Of a stretch of DNA of 64,000 bases, positions 35,738 through 46,313 are shown piece after piece; the first letter of the stretch is position 1, and each line of letters starts with the position of its first letter. Both the position numbers and the translations under genes were made by a program. The notes beneath the pieces were generated by a model. It searched no databases. It had not been told where the DNA came from and saw only the letters and a list, made by a program, of their open reading frames with translations. Where the stretch lies: assembly GCA_033977485.1 (NCBI GenBank), contig CM066984.1, forward strand, positions 112,027,251 to 112,091,250. The letters run 5' to 3'. Source of the stretch: Hydrangea macrophylla. Lineage: Eukaryota > Streptophyta > Magnoliopsida > Cornales > Hydrangeaceae.

Positions 35738-36128
35738 AGCAGAAAGAGAGAGAGGGGTATGTGTGTGTGTGCGTGTTATGTTTCATATACATATATATAA
35801 CTCTGTGTGTGTGTGTATATGTACTCTCTCGGATTGGAGAAGAAAGAAAGAAGAAGAGGAGAAGAAGTTGAACAGAGAGGAGAAGAAGAAGAAGAAGAAG
35901 AAGAAGAAGAAGAAGAGAGAGAGAGAGAGAGAGAGAGAGAACTCACCATAACACCGCCGTGAAACTCAAGACGCCGCCACCGGAATGCCGGAGTAGGTGA
36001 GTGTATTAACTCACTCAAGGGGTTTGTTTTTGGGATGATTATGGGTGTTTAATAAAGTGTATGAGAAGAAGAGAAGCCCCAACGTTTTTATATATAAACC
36101 TGACTGTTTTGAGGAAGAAGATGAAGTC

Positions 36129-36277
36129 CAATTGATTGCCATTGATACCAATTGATTGGACATTATCCCAATCGATTACCATGGTTGCCAATCGATTACT
36201 ATCCCAATCGATTGCCCTTTTTGTACAATCGATTGCCTTGCTAATCTAATCGATTGTCTAGTTTGGCCAATCAATTG
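36129..36277. repeat. CAATCGATTG palindrome cluster 2
   Basis: Eight copies or one-base variants at 36129, 36149, 36169, 36189, 36205, 36226, 36247 and 36268. Spacing is 16-21 bp, about one and a half to two helical turns. Intervening bases differ, so this is not simply a tandem repeat. Confidence 0.9.
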
Positions 36278-37007
36278 GGTAAGAGCAGAATAGTATTTAT
36301 ATGTTGTTTATACATGGTTACATGTTATAAGTTAGTTATGATATATCTGACTTGTTAGTAGTTGTACCATGTGTAATATTGTGGTACTGGGATACATGAT
36401 TAATCAATACATTGTTATATCAGGCTTTGACTTATATGATAACATTTACGTTATGATATAAACTATTCTATGTTAATTGCTGATTCAAGATGAACTGGTA
36501 TTGCTGTTAACTACCATAAGTAGTTATTGCTGAACGATATAGTAGGCCGAACATGATTTCATGTTAATAACCAGTTAAAGATTAGATACAATGAATACAG
36601 AGCATGTGGAAATTCTTGTATCTAGAGCATGGGCATTACACAACATGTGGTCAGCATGCATGGGATAGTGGTATGAAGAAATAAAAGAATATGATGAGGA
36701 CTGGGATATAAGCTTTGTATGGAATACGAGATAAGTGTACTTTGGATCCATGGGATCAATGGCTGACGAGCCGGGTGGACGTGGGGTGGTTAGAGTTCCT
36801 AGTACGCCTCTCACTGTTGAAGACGTCCAGTGATGCGTGTGCACTAGTGAATACATCCAGTGTACTGTTGACGATTATGTCCGGCTCGTGTCCTAATTTA
36901 TTCTCACCATGTAGACGACCAGTGAGATACACATCGTTGAAGACGTAATGTGTCTCTCCCATTGTTACAGTAGAGCGTACCATATAGACGACAGGTAACC
37001 TATCAAG

Positions 37008-37300
37008 GGATCATGTGAAGTAAGACACCACCGGGTAAGCGACTGATGTGGCCTGCTGACTAAGTTATGTGGTATCAACGTATGGATACGAGTATGAGTA
37101 TGGATATCGGTGTGGATAGAATCATGTGGCGTAGGACACCACCGGGTAAGCAACCAGTGTGGCCTGCCGGCTCAGTTATGTAATATCGACGTATGGACAC
37201 GAGTATGAATATGGATATCGGTATGGATAAAATAATGTGGCGTAGGACACCACCGTGTAAGCGGCCGGTGTGGCCTGCTGGCTTAGTTATGTGATATCAG
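37008..37300 (+). repeat. threefold 111-bp tandem repeat inside the LTR
   Basis: The anchor CCGGGTAAGC (third copy CCGTGTAAGC) occurs at 37031, 37142 and 37253, exactly 111 bp apart, with GTGTGGCCTGC and GGATATCGGT blocks repeating in phase. The copies differ by scattered substitutions. Confidence 0.85.
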
Positions 37301-38149
37301 ATTGGTATTATTGTATCGACATATGGATACAAATTTGTATTATTGTATTGACGCCTAGGTACAAATTGGTATTGTTGTATCGACGAATGGATATGGAAAT
37401 GAGTATGAATATGAGAATGGTTAGTAAGATGATTATTCAGTCAGGGATTCAGCATCACGACATAAGGATAGATGCATGGGGTGGTTGCATGGTTTACATG
37501 CATGGATTTGGTAATGCTAGACATTGAGTAGCATGAGGAGATATTATACCATGATAGTTATCTTTGTCTTTATTTACCTATTTCCTGTTAGGATTGATTT
37601 AATATTTAATGAGACATCTGCTATATCCGTGAATAACGTCACTGATAAGAGATTAACCACATTTTAAGATGCTAAATTATAATGGGTAAGGAGTGTGTTT
37701 GATGTACTCACTCAGCTTTGTATTCAAAGCTAATGGTGTTTATGTCCTGAACATTCCAATGTCTAGAGCTTCGCAGGTCTTGATGACGTAAGACTGATGT
37801 TCTGCCAGACTTGGAGCTAGAAGCTTAAAGACGAAGACGTGCTGCTTTGTAATAGTTAGTTTATATATCTGTTGTACTTCTGTTAATATTTGTTGTAGGC
37901 CTCAAACTCTAAGTCAGCTGTTGTAATAGATTTAGTAGACTTTTATAATTGGTACTTGGGTATATGTTGCTTCCAAACCTTTTATATTTCCGCTGCAACC
38001 TCTGATAATGTTAATAAGAGAATAGCATCTTTTCTATCGTTTTGTTTATTGGTTTGAATAGATGACAATGCGGTTATACACTATTCACGGGCATATGAAA
38101 CCAAAAAGGAAATTTTTTTAATCTATTTTTGCTTCTCCGGGGCATGACA

Positions 38150-38570
38150 GGATTTTTGGTATCAGAGCCTAAGTTTTAGTTGTTAACCACTTGTCTTTTG
38201 TGTTAGAACCCGAGTTCTAAGTTAATATCGATAGCATGAGGATTAGCTGAGATGAGATAAAATTAGAATCTTGTCAAGTAGAAGAGAAATTACAAGAATG
38301 CGTCTTAGGATGTTTCTTTGGAGTATAGTAACTGCTATGATAAGAAATCGTTAGAACGGTTGATAGCTGAGTTCACAGGGAACAAGGTACCTAGAGTTAA
38401 TTGTGGTCTTGGAGATCATAAGTGTAGAGCTGTTGGATTTAGACACTGACAAATTCTTGAGTGATCTTGAAACAGTCAGTATGACTTAGAAATAGAAAAA
38501 GGCTAAGGATACGATTATCTTGTTACATTGAGCCACGTGTTAGTTGAGTAAGGGGTAAATTATCTTGTTA
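38150..38570 (+). mobile_element. truncated interior behind the 35373 LTR
   Basis: The segment opens with GGATTTTTGGTATCAGAGCC (primer-binding site) and resembles the start of the inner element's interior. It has no open frame of note and stops at GC/CA microsatellite and fold-back MITE sequence near 38575. The rest of the element is lost. Confidence 0.6.
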
Positions 38571-38610
38571 CATTGCGCGTGCGCGCGCGCACATATACAC
38601 ACACACATAT

Positions 38611-38800
38611 ATAGAGTCAGACTCTAAAGAGGGCGTCGTCTCTTTATTAAAGAGAGGACCTCTGTTTTGGCCGTCGGATCGTGTTTAAAAACTGTGAAAT
38701 GACAACATTGCCCTTAATGAAATCACGATCCAACGGCCAAAACAGAGACCCTCTCTTTAATAAAGAGAGGGCGCCCTCTTTAGAGAATTTTCGTATATAT
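38611..38800. mobile_element. fold-back MITE, best preserved copy
   Basis: The arms are near-perfect inverted repeats of about 62 bp: CTCTAAAGAGGGCG to GGCCGTCGGATCGTG on the left, and CACGATCCAACGGCC to CGCCCTCTTTAGAG on the right, around a 40-bp loop. It lies between CA/TA and TA tracts and ends in AATTTTCGTATATA. Confidence 0.8.
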
Positions 38801-38944
38801 ATATATATATACAAGGAGATAAGGAGTAAATTGGTAATCTTAGATACAAAAAGTAAATAAAGGGGAGGTGAGTGTTATTTTCCAAACTAGAGAGGAGACC
38901 TTAGTAATTGTCGTATACCTCAAGGGAGGTCAGTGTAATTTGCC

Positions 38945-38979
<35 letters not shown>

Positions 38980-38981
<2 letters not shown>

Positions 38982-39053
38982 TCAGAATGTCGCCCTCTCT
39001 TAAAGACATGCCTCTATTTTGGCTGTGGACAGCCAAAACAGAAGGCTCTTTTA
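38980..39053. mobile_element. partial fold-back MITE cut by a Harbinger element
   Basis: ACATTCAGAATGTCGCCCTC with CTATTTTGGCTGTGGACAGCC belongs to the fold-back family. The copy stops at the TTA where the element at 39054 begins, giving a relative order of insertion. Confidence 0.5.
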
Positions 39054-39652
39054 CAGTCCGTTTGGTATGATTGTAAAATAGAATAGAATTGAATTGAACA
39101 GAATAGAATAGAAAAGAAAATAATAGAATTGATTTGCAATTCCAATTCTCCTGTTTGGTTTAAAACAGAAAGGAAAAGAATAGAATTGAAAGGAAATATA
39201 GCTATTTACTAAAATACCCAAACAGAGCTTCAAATTTACCAAACCAGACTAAGAAGAACCAGAGGGAGACGAAGAAGAACCAGACGAAGACAAAGAAGAA
39301 GAAGATGAGATCAGAAGAAGAAGAAAGACGAAGACAAAGACGAAGAACGACGAAGAAGACGAAGAACAACGGAGAAGACGAAGAAGAACGACGAACGACG
39401 AACGACGAAGAAGACGCAGAACGACAAAGAAGACGATGAACAGTAGGGGCAGTTTGGGAAAAGTGAAGATAACAAATCAATTCTTGCCAAATCTGATCAT
39501 TTTTGGTAGGATTTGTAAACAGCCCAAAACAAGAATTGGGTAGAATTCAAAATGAATTCATTTCTTGTTTTGTGTCATACCAAACACAAGAATTCCACAA
39601 AAAAGAATTGCAAATGAATTCTATTCTAATTTTTGGCATACCTAACATACTG
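39054..39652. mobile_element. PIF/Harbinger-like non-autonomous element
   Basis: It shares ends and subterminal sequence with 6592-7367: CAGTCCGTTTGGTATG on the left and CATACCTAACATACTG on the right. The flanks are TTA (39051-39053) and ATA, a mutated 3-bp target. The centre is GAAGAC/GAAGAA-rich. It ends 227 bp before the start codon of the EamA gene. Confidence 0.75.
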
Positions 39653-39695
39653 ATAAAGGAGAAAAGCGAGTACGCCGTCTCCATAGCTAATTGCG

Positions 39696-39717
<22 letters not shown>

Positions 39718-39726
<9 letters not shown>

Positions 39727-39815
39727 GGTAATCGGGGGTGTTCAGGCCAGTTTGCGCGCACCTCGACTAATCACCCGAGGCTTGAAGGCGCCAGGTATGT
39801 GGCCACAAGCTACTT
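39718..39815 (-). mobile_element. 5'-truncated Au-like SINE
   Basis: The minus strand carries GATTAGTCGAGGTGCGCGCA and CCTGAACACCCCCGATTACC followed by an A-run, matching the 3' half of the SINE at 32133-32293. The tRNA-like head is missing. It lies between the Harbinger element and the transporter gene. Confidence 0.7.
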
Positions 39816-39819
39816 GATT

Positions 39820-39878
39820 TATATATATATTTTGTTGCTTTTTCCTTTTACTCGGATATTTTCTGGGGAAGAGAGAAA
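39820..39878 (+). promoter_or_regulatory. possible core promoter / 5' UTR of the EamA gene
   Basis: TATATATATATT at about 39820-39831 is the only TATA-like run close to the start codon. If used, transcription would begin about 20-30 bases before the ATG, giving a very short leader, so an upstream start inside the SINE or Harbinger element is also possible. Confidence 0.3.
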
Positions 39879-40496
39879 ATGGCATGGACTTCATTTTCCT
39901 CCATCACCACCACCACCACCACCTGGCCGCGGCGGCGTTGGGCTTTTCACGCTGTCAGACGCCGGAAAGTTGAACTGACGCTGGAAGCGCCACCTCTTCT
40001 GACTCCCACTGCTATCTCCTTCTCTAAACTCACAATTTCATGGAAGAAATTCAATTGTTATGCCAATTTCAGACCTCGTGTGGTCACTAGAGCAGCCGAC
40101 TCAGACATCGAAGTCGAATCGCCACCACCGCAGTCGCCATCGGTCGATTGCGTCGGCACTGGCCTTGACGTCGAATGTGTCGTGTCTTCCGAAGAAGACG
40201 AGGGGAGCTATTATTACCAAAATGTACAAGGAGAGTCGTCTTCGCTTCCGGTATCGGTGGGGGCATTATGGGAATATGCGATACTGATATCGCCCTTCTT
40301 CTTCTGGGGCACGGCTATGGTGGCCATGAAGGGAGTGTTGCCTAAGGCCGGTCCGTTCTTCGTCTCGGCTTTCCGGCTTATTCCGGCTGGATTGCTATTG
40401 GTTGCATTTGCGGCCTCTCGAGGTCGGAAATTCCCATCTGGACTCAATGCTTGGGTTTCAATCTCTCTCTTTGCTCTGGTTGATGCTGCTTGTTTT

Positions 40497-40547
<51 letters not shown>

Positions 40548-43500
40548 CTGGCGACAACATGTTCATTGTTCACCATGGATTTTGGAAGAGTAATGCTATG
40601 TTTCTCAAAATTTGTATCCACATGCTTCCCATAACAGTTGACCCACATGATTGTTAACGGAGTATGTTGAACTGTTGAAGCAGTCTCGCTGCAATATGTG
40701 ATAGGGAACCACATTTGGGGTTAAAAAAATTGGGAGGCATAGCATTGCATGTTCACCGTGGATTTTGGAATGAATTCATATTTTAGTAAAGGAGGTAATG
40801 AATTGATTTTACTTTGTAATGTTGGGATAGGGTTTTCTTGCTGAAGGATTGGAGAGGACATCGGCAGGTTTGGGCAGTGTATGTTTTACTCTTCTTGCTC
40901 CATCACTTCATATATTTATTTATCTTTGTAAGAGAGAATAATATATGTAGTAGGATTCTTAATGAACAAAATAAACAAATAAAGTCAGAATTAAGATACA
41001 TGTTGTATCACAACTAGGCTTTCCTAAGGGTATGTTTGGAAATGCTTGAAACAATATTAAGTTTATTGTATTGGTTACGTGAATAACCCGTTCTTGAGAT
41101 ATTTTTAAGCAGACATGACTTCGGTTTTACAAAAATACAGCCTCTCACACACAAAATGAGAAGCAGCTGCCCAAACACATAAATGTTTAGAACCATTTCT
41201 TATCTGAAAAAAGTATAACCGGTTCTTGTCTTTCCCAAACAACTTCTATGATTTGCACCTAAAACGTGTTTAAGAGGACTTTTTATTTTTATTTTAATTT
41301 TTATTTTTTATTTCCCTTCTGTAAAGTAATAACGAGCTAAGTTACCAGGGGCGGAGCCAGGAATTTTGGCCAGGGGGGGCCTAGGCTATACGGGGGTTCG
41401 GCCTCGATTTTTTTTTTTTGGGGTCTATTCATACATAATTGAAATTTTTTTTAGGGTCTACTTGTCTGTAATTGTGATTTTTTGGGGATATACTTATAAT
41501 ATAAGTCTATTCGGTGACACGTAAATATTGTATAGTGTCTTTCAAAATTTTAAGGGGGTCTATTTCTAAAACGCATAAAATTATCACTTAAAGTGTAATT
41601 TTTAAAATTTTAGGCGCATTTCCTTTGAGTTGTATATACCTGTATATCAATATATATATAGTTGATAGCACTAAAATGGGCCTTGGACCCCTTTGAGGGC
41701 CTAAACATAAGTTGAGGGAGGCCTAAACATAATTTGAGGGGGGGCCTAAACATAATTGAGGGGGGGCCTAAATGTAAAATGCTAAAAAAACTTAGGGTAA
41801 AATTTTAATTCTCAAAATCTCAGGAGGGGCCTGGGCCCCCCCTGGTCACAATGTGCCTCCGCCAGTGTAAGTTACTGATGATTACTTTGTTTGCATGCCT
41901 GAGTCAATGTATTTGACATGAGTAATGCTATGCTTCCCAAATCCAAACCCCAAATCCACATCCCAAATAATGTGGTAGCGGGACCTCTATGGGGTCACTT
42001 CAACATCCTCCAATCAAAATCTAGTGGCCGACTGCCACATCATTTGGGATGTGGATTTGGGATTTGGATTTGGGAAGCTGCGGAAGCATAACATTACTCA
42101 TTTGACATTCACGACTTTTCTTTTAAAGTTTATTAGTTTGATGTAGTTGTGGGTAATGAACGTAATTGAAATTACTCTCAACTCTTGTAGGTTATAATTG
42201 ATTCACAGCCTTTGACAGTGGCTATACTTGCTGCCTTGTTGTTTGGTGAATCCATTGGCTTTGTTGGAGTTGCAGGACTTGTGCTTGGCGTCGTAGGGCT
42301 TTTACTTCTTGAGGTAATTTATTGCTAGATCCTTACTTTTCTGTTTATGTCAAAGTTTATCTTTACGCCCAACTAAGCTTATCCAATACACTCAAGGTTA
42401 TTGGTGGTTCTGAGATTTGATTCCTCAATTTTTTGAAACTCCATCAGTGTGCTATTGAGTTATAGAAATGCTGCTTAGCATGCAATTGGTGCTAGCCAAA
42501 CTGCATGTGAGATGCCCGAAATCAGTTCCGGTGGCGACATATGATAGCTAGTGTTATTGAATTTTGAAGCAAGTGTGATTGGGAGACAAAAAATTTTGCA
42601 TGTCCTCTTTTGTTTTGTTTTCGTTTTAACTGCAGATTTTGACATGACCAGAGTTTTCTAGCAATGCCTCGCTACTTGCTGTCAGATTAACTATATGATG
42701 ATATTTTTTTCATCCATCCTTGTTTCATAAGTTGTTATTTAGCCCTATGATATGCCTATAATAGATTTAAAGATAACAGAAAAATAGCTCATGTTAAAAT
42801 ATCTCGATCCGCATGCTTAAGCCTCATGTGCCTCATTTTGATGCGTGGATTTGGTTATTGTGCATAAGGTTTCAATTTTTCACTATATCTTAATAAAAAT
42901 TAAGCAACGTTTAGGATGTCGCCCAATCGCAAATTTGTAAATTGTACTTGTATGTATTTGCGTTGCTAGTCAAGCTATCATCCATGATACAGGTTAAATG
43001 CCAAATCCCCTTGTTAGAGCTTGCTACTACTGTTTGATCCAGAGATGCTTAGCTTCTTTTATAACTTCAGCATACTCTATGAAAGAGATTGTTCGCTTGT
43101 GTATATATTATGAAAGAGATTGTTCGCTTGTGTATGTATATATGCATGTTTGTTAATACATTCATATCTTTTCATGCATAAATGTGTGAAGGTAAATATG
43201 TTTCTATATAACCTGTTTCATCTCTATATATGCATGTTTGTTAATACATTCATATCTTTTTTTTTATGCAAACCATCTGACCTTACAACTGCCTTCGCCT
43301 TGCTCTTTCTCTATGGTATACTTTCCTGTGCAACAGATTTGATGCGATTATCTGACCTGTTGCAGATCATACTCCTTACTTAAGGTCCATGACATCTGAT
43401 GAACTCCCAGTCTCCTTTCTCCCTCTTTAGCAAGACAGCTTAAAAACATGAAATTACTGAATCTACATCTTGGACCCATCAGTTCACTTGTAGTTGTCAT

Positions 43501-45343
43501 TTTACACATCAAATGTCCTAGAATCTTTTCCATTTCTTGACCAGAGCAGTTCATGACGTAACTGCTGTTAAGTGTGAATATAATTTTATCACTATCTGTC
43601 AGCTTAATCTTCTTTTGTACTCGGGTGAAATTTACCCTTTAGGTACCTGCACTTGCTATTGATGAGAGTAACTTTTCATTATGGGGGAGTGGGGAGTGGT
43701 GGATGCTTCTTGCAGCTCAAAGCATGGCAGTTGGTACGATCATGGTCCGCTGGGTTACCAAGTACTCTGATCCTGTCATGGCTACTGGCTGGGTAATCCT
43801 TTTAACTCTCACTGGATTGTTAAATCATATCTATTTTCATGATCTAAATAGTGGGTCCTCGATTTTGTGATCCAATGATTGAAAATTTGATTGGCCCATG
43901 CTTAACATTCTTACCAAATAGTGCTAGATTACGTTTAAGTTTATATATTTGAGTTATCATGTATTTTCTACACATCCATAGATAGTTGGATATTCATCTC
44001 AACTAAACTAAGCATCAACTAGCGACTAATGCACATTCGAATTTTTTTGCAGCACCTAGTTCTTGGTGGTCTCCCTCTTGCTGTGATCTCCGTTCTTAAT
44101 CATGACCCTGCCCTCAGTGGAAGTTTTAAGGAGCTCACTACGAGTGATCTTTTGGCACTTCTTTATACATCCATTTTTGGAAGTGCCACCAGTTATGGCT
44201 TATATTTCTACAATGCTACAAGAGGTTGTCTCCTATTTACTGATTGTTGTGTTCATAACATGATATTTTGTAAATAACTTTGGATGCTTTTCACGAGTGA
44301 TCTTTTGGCACTTCTTTATACATCCATTTTTGGAAGTGCCACCAGTTATGGCTTATATTTCTACAATGCTACAAGAGGTTGTCTCCTATTTACTGATTGT
44401 TGTGTTCATAACATGATATTTTGTAAATAACTTTGGATGCTTTTCCCGTTACATCAAGCTGTCTATGTGATGCTTGCAGTTGAAATGATTTTCTTGCTTT
44501 CAGTTTCCTGTAAATCTTGTAATTTTTGCATCTCTATACATTTAAATTACATAGCAACTTCTGATTCTACTCCAAACTCTTATTTTAGGACTGACTAGAT
44601 CTTTTAATGTACTGCAGGTAGCCTAACAAAGCTCAGTTCGCTGACCTTTCTAACTCCTATGTTTGCTTCATTTTTTGGGTAAGACTATTCAAGTAGAACA
44701 AGTTTACCAAAGGAAATAAACTGCAATTTTTAATGTAATCACTTATTTACATAGTTCTTCGCCGACATGCGATACACAGAACATTACCTAACAGTGGAGG
44801 TTTTATGACTCATGATGGTCAATCATTGTGTTCCTTTTTTTTTCTTTTCTTTTCTTTTCTCATCTTCTCTGTGGTAATCGTGATTCTAAAGTCTGACTTT
44901 ATGCACAAAAATCAGTAAAATTAAGATCCGTATTGGCTCTTATAAATCGACTTGGATAAAATTTAACTTGAGCAAAAAAGCTGGTATCTGTGAAGTTTGG
45001 AAAAGTTCAGATTCAGAACAAAAGACGTTTTATACTTTCAATCGACTCAATATTTAGTCCGTCATTCGGCATATTTTCATCGAAAAATACCAAAGAATTG
45101 ATTTCCATAAATTGTAGAGAGTTTGTAGAGTTCTTAAATTTCAGATTTTGACTTATGCAAAGAAACACGTTTTAAAACCATTCTTATCCCCCCCTTTTTT
45201 GTGCTTCTTTCTATTTAACTTCAAATATTTGTAACCACAGGTTCCTTTATCTTGGTGAGACCTTCTCACCCCTGCAACTGATCGGAGCAGTTGTCACCGT
45301 GGTTGCTATTTACATGGTTAATTACAAGAATGATGTCGAATGA
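39879..45343 (+). CDS. plastid-type EamA/WAT1-related transporter
   Basis: Seven exons join in frame to 425 residues: 39879-40499, 40831-40878, 42191-42313, 43643-43792, 44053-44224, 44618-44678 and 45241-45343. All introns are GT-AG. Residues 1 to about 75 are rich in Ser, Thr and Arg, as in a chloroplast transit peptide, followed by an acidic linker. Two EamA (drug/metabolite transporter) repeats follow, roughly 133-265 and 285-420, with about ten hydrophobic segments. Typical stretches are WGTAMVAMKGVLP, IIDSQPLTVAILAALLFGE, AVGTIMVRWVTKYSDPVMAT and LLYTSIFGSATSYGLYFYNA. The closest known type is Arabidopsis At3g02690. The substrate is unknown. Intron 1 starts inside a CT microsatellite, introns 1 and 2 carry MITEs, and the end of exon 5 is duplicated in intron 5. 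The reading frame is intact. Confidence 0.92.
40500..40541 (+). repeat. (CT)n at the 5' splice site of EamA intron 1
   Basis: The donor is CAG/GTCTCTCTCT. The GT of the intron is the first unit of a pure 42-base (TC)n run. It departs from the GTAAGT consensus, and its length may vary between individuals. Confidence 0.85.
40588..40750. mobile_element. MITE in EamA intron 1
   Basis: Begins GAGTAATGCTATG and ends CATAGCATTGCAT, the same type of end as 41920-42099. It is flanked by a 20-bp direct repeat, GTTCACCATGGATTTTGGAA (40568-40587) and the same with one change (40751-40770), longer than the usual 9 bp for Mutator-like elements. Confidence 0.6.
41346..41867. mobile_element. hAT-like non-autonomous element in EamA intron 2
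   Basis: The ends CAGGGGCGGAG and CTCCGCCAGTG are inverted repeats. The flanks are perfect 8-bp duplications TAAGTTAC (41338-41345 and 41868-41875), the hAT hallmark. The interior is non-coding, with repeated GAGGGGGGCCTAAA units at about 41690-41775. Confidence 0.92.
41920..42099. mobile_element. Mutator-like MITE in EamA intron 2
   Basis: The ends GAGTAATGCTATGCTTCC and GGAAGCATAACATTACTC are inverted repeats, flanked by a perfect 9-bp duplication ATTTGACAT (41911-41919 and 42100-42108). It is 180 bp, non-coding and lies 91 bp before exon 3. Related ends occur at 40588, 32757 and 51618-51642. Confidence 0.92.
44139..44445 (+). repeat. exact 153-bp tandem duplication, EamA exon 5/intron 5
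   Basis: The segment from ACGAGTGATC to GGATGCTTTTC occurs twice in tandem (period 153 bp) with no difference that I can find. Each copy holds the last 85 bases of exon 5, the donor AGAG/GTTGTC and the first 68 bases of intron 5. Using the first donor restores the protein. Reading on past it meets TAA after 18 codons. Confidence 0.95.
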
Positions 45344-46313
45344 AGCATGTGGTAAAGATGGGTTCTCCTAACTTGTAAACAATGAAAGCAAGAAGATAGC
45401 AGACTGTTACTTGGGTCTACCTCTTCCAGATTTGTACAAGTTGATACTGAAATGTATGTTCTCAATTCAAATGAGCCACAATAGTTTCCTCCAATATCCC
45501 AGTGCCAACAAGAGGGTGGAAAAGCTGTGGTGGAGTGATTCTTATCACTAATTGAAGATATTATAAATCGCAACTCTCAAGGCTATAATCTGAAGTCAGT
45601 GGTATCACGACATATTGGCACATCGATTGTTAAGGTGTTGGCGTTATACAAGGTCAGATCAAGTGTCCTATTTTGTGCCAAAGAAAAGGTCAAGGTAGCA
45701 GTTATGCTATAGCGTTTTCTGTACAATATAGTATTTATTGTACATTGTATGGAAAATGGTGTATTCATACTAGATTCTGGGGATCACAATATAGTATTTA
45801 TTTGTGCGGGATATTCCCAAAATGCAATCAATCGGTTATGACACTATCTACATTGTATGGAATAGGATGAATTCATACTAGATTCTGGGGATTATTTTCA
45901 TTCGTGTTCACAAAATGTGAATTTACACTCAAATCTGTGTGAGGTTATACTTGGTCTCTTTTTGAGGGTCATACCATTATTTACCACCTATAATTTAGAA
46001 GTTAGAACAAAGCTGTGCACGCCAATCAATTGATAACAAGATTGAAACTGGGGCAACCCAAACAATTCCATTGCCGAAACTAAAAAAATTACAACGATGG
46101 TTGTTTAAGTTTGCAACCAGTGATACAATCCTATTTCTCCACTAAAAGTTGTAACCGAAAGAATCAGCATAACAAGATTGAAACTGGGGCAACCAATCAA
46201 TTCCGTTGCCGAAACTAAAAAAATTACAATGAAGGTTGCAAAAGTTTGCAACCAGTGATACAATCCTGTTTCTCCGCTAAAAGTTGTAACCGAAAGAATC
46301 AGCATACATATCA
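45344..46313. other. convergent 3' flanks of two genes
   Basis: The transporter (plus) and the Ser/Arg-rich gene (minus) end towards each other here, so the space should hold both 3' UTRs. Short direct repeats around CATACTAGATTCTGGGGAT occur near 45767 and 45878. There is no further gene. Confidence 0.5.
46037..46308. repeat. 136-bp tandem duplication in a 3' flank
   Basis: CAAGATTGAAACTGGGGCAA starts two adjacent copies at 46037 and 46173, 136 bp apart, with a few differences. The second copy ends a few bases before the stop codon of the minus-strand gene, so the duplication lies in its 3' UTR or terminator region. Confidence 0.85.

Larger units (their letters stand above)
35373..38149 (+). 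mobile_element. chromovirus-type LTR, solo or truncated element
   Basis: It begins TGTAATACCC and ends CCGGGGCATGACA. Eight bases later comes TGGTATCAGAGCC, a tRNA-Met primer-binding site, so this is a 5' LTR of 2,777 bp. It contains a TATA-like CTATATATATTG near 35672, a 42-bp GT tract (35693-35734), GAA and GA tracts (35880-35940), two clusters of CAATCGATTG and a threefold 111-bp repeat. CTCACTCAGCTTTG near 37707 matches other LTRs here. No partner LTR was found on the right. Confidence 0.8.

Noticed and set aside
35544..36018. Overlapping Cys/Val-rich and Lys/Glu-rich open frames
   Set aside because: Products of GT, GAA and GA microsatellites inside an LTR.
35447..36277. CRISPR-like repeat-spacer array
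   Set aside because: The repeated unit is only 10 bp, spacing is irregular, and the host is a plant LTR.
35373..38149. Complete element with two LTRs
   Set aside because: A primer-binding site follows the LTR, but no second LTR or target duplication was found before unrelated MITEs at 38575.
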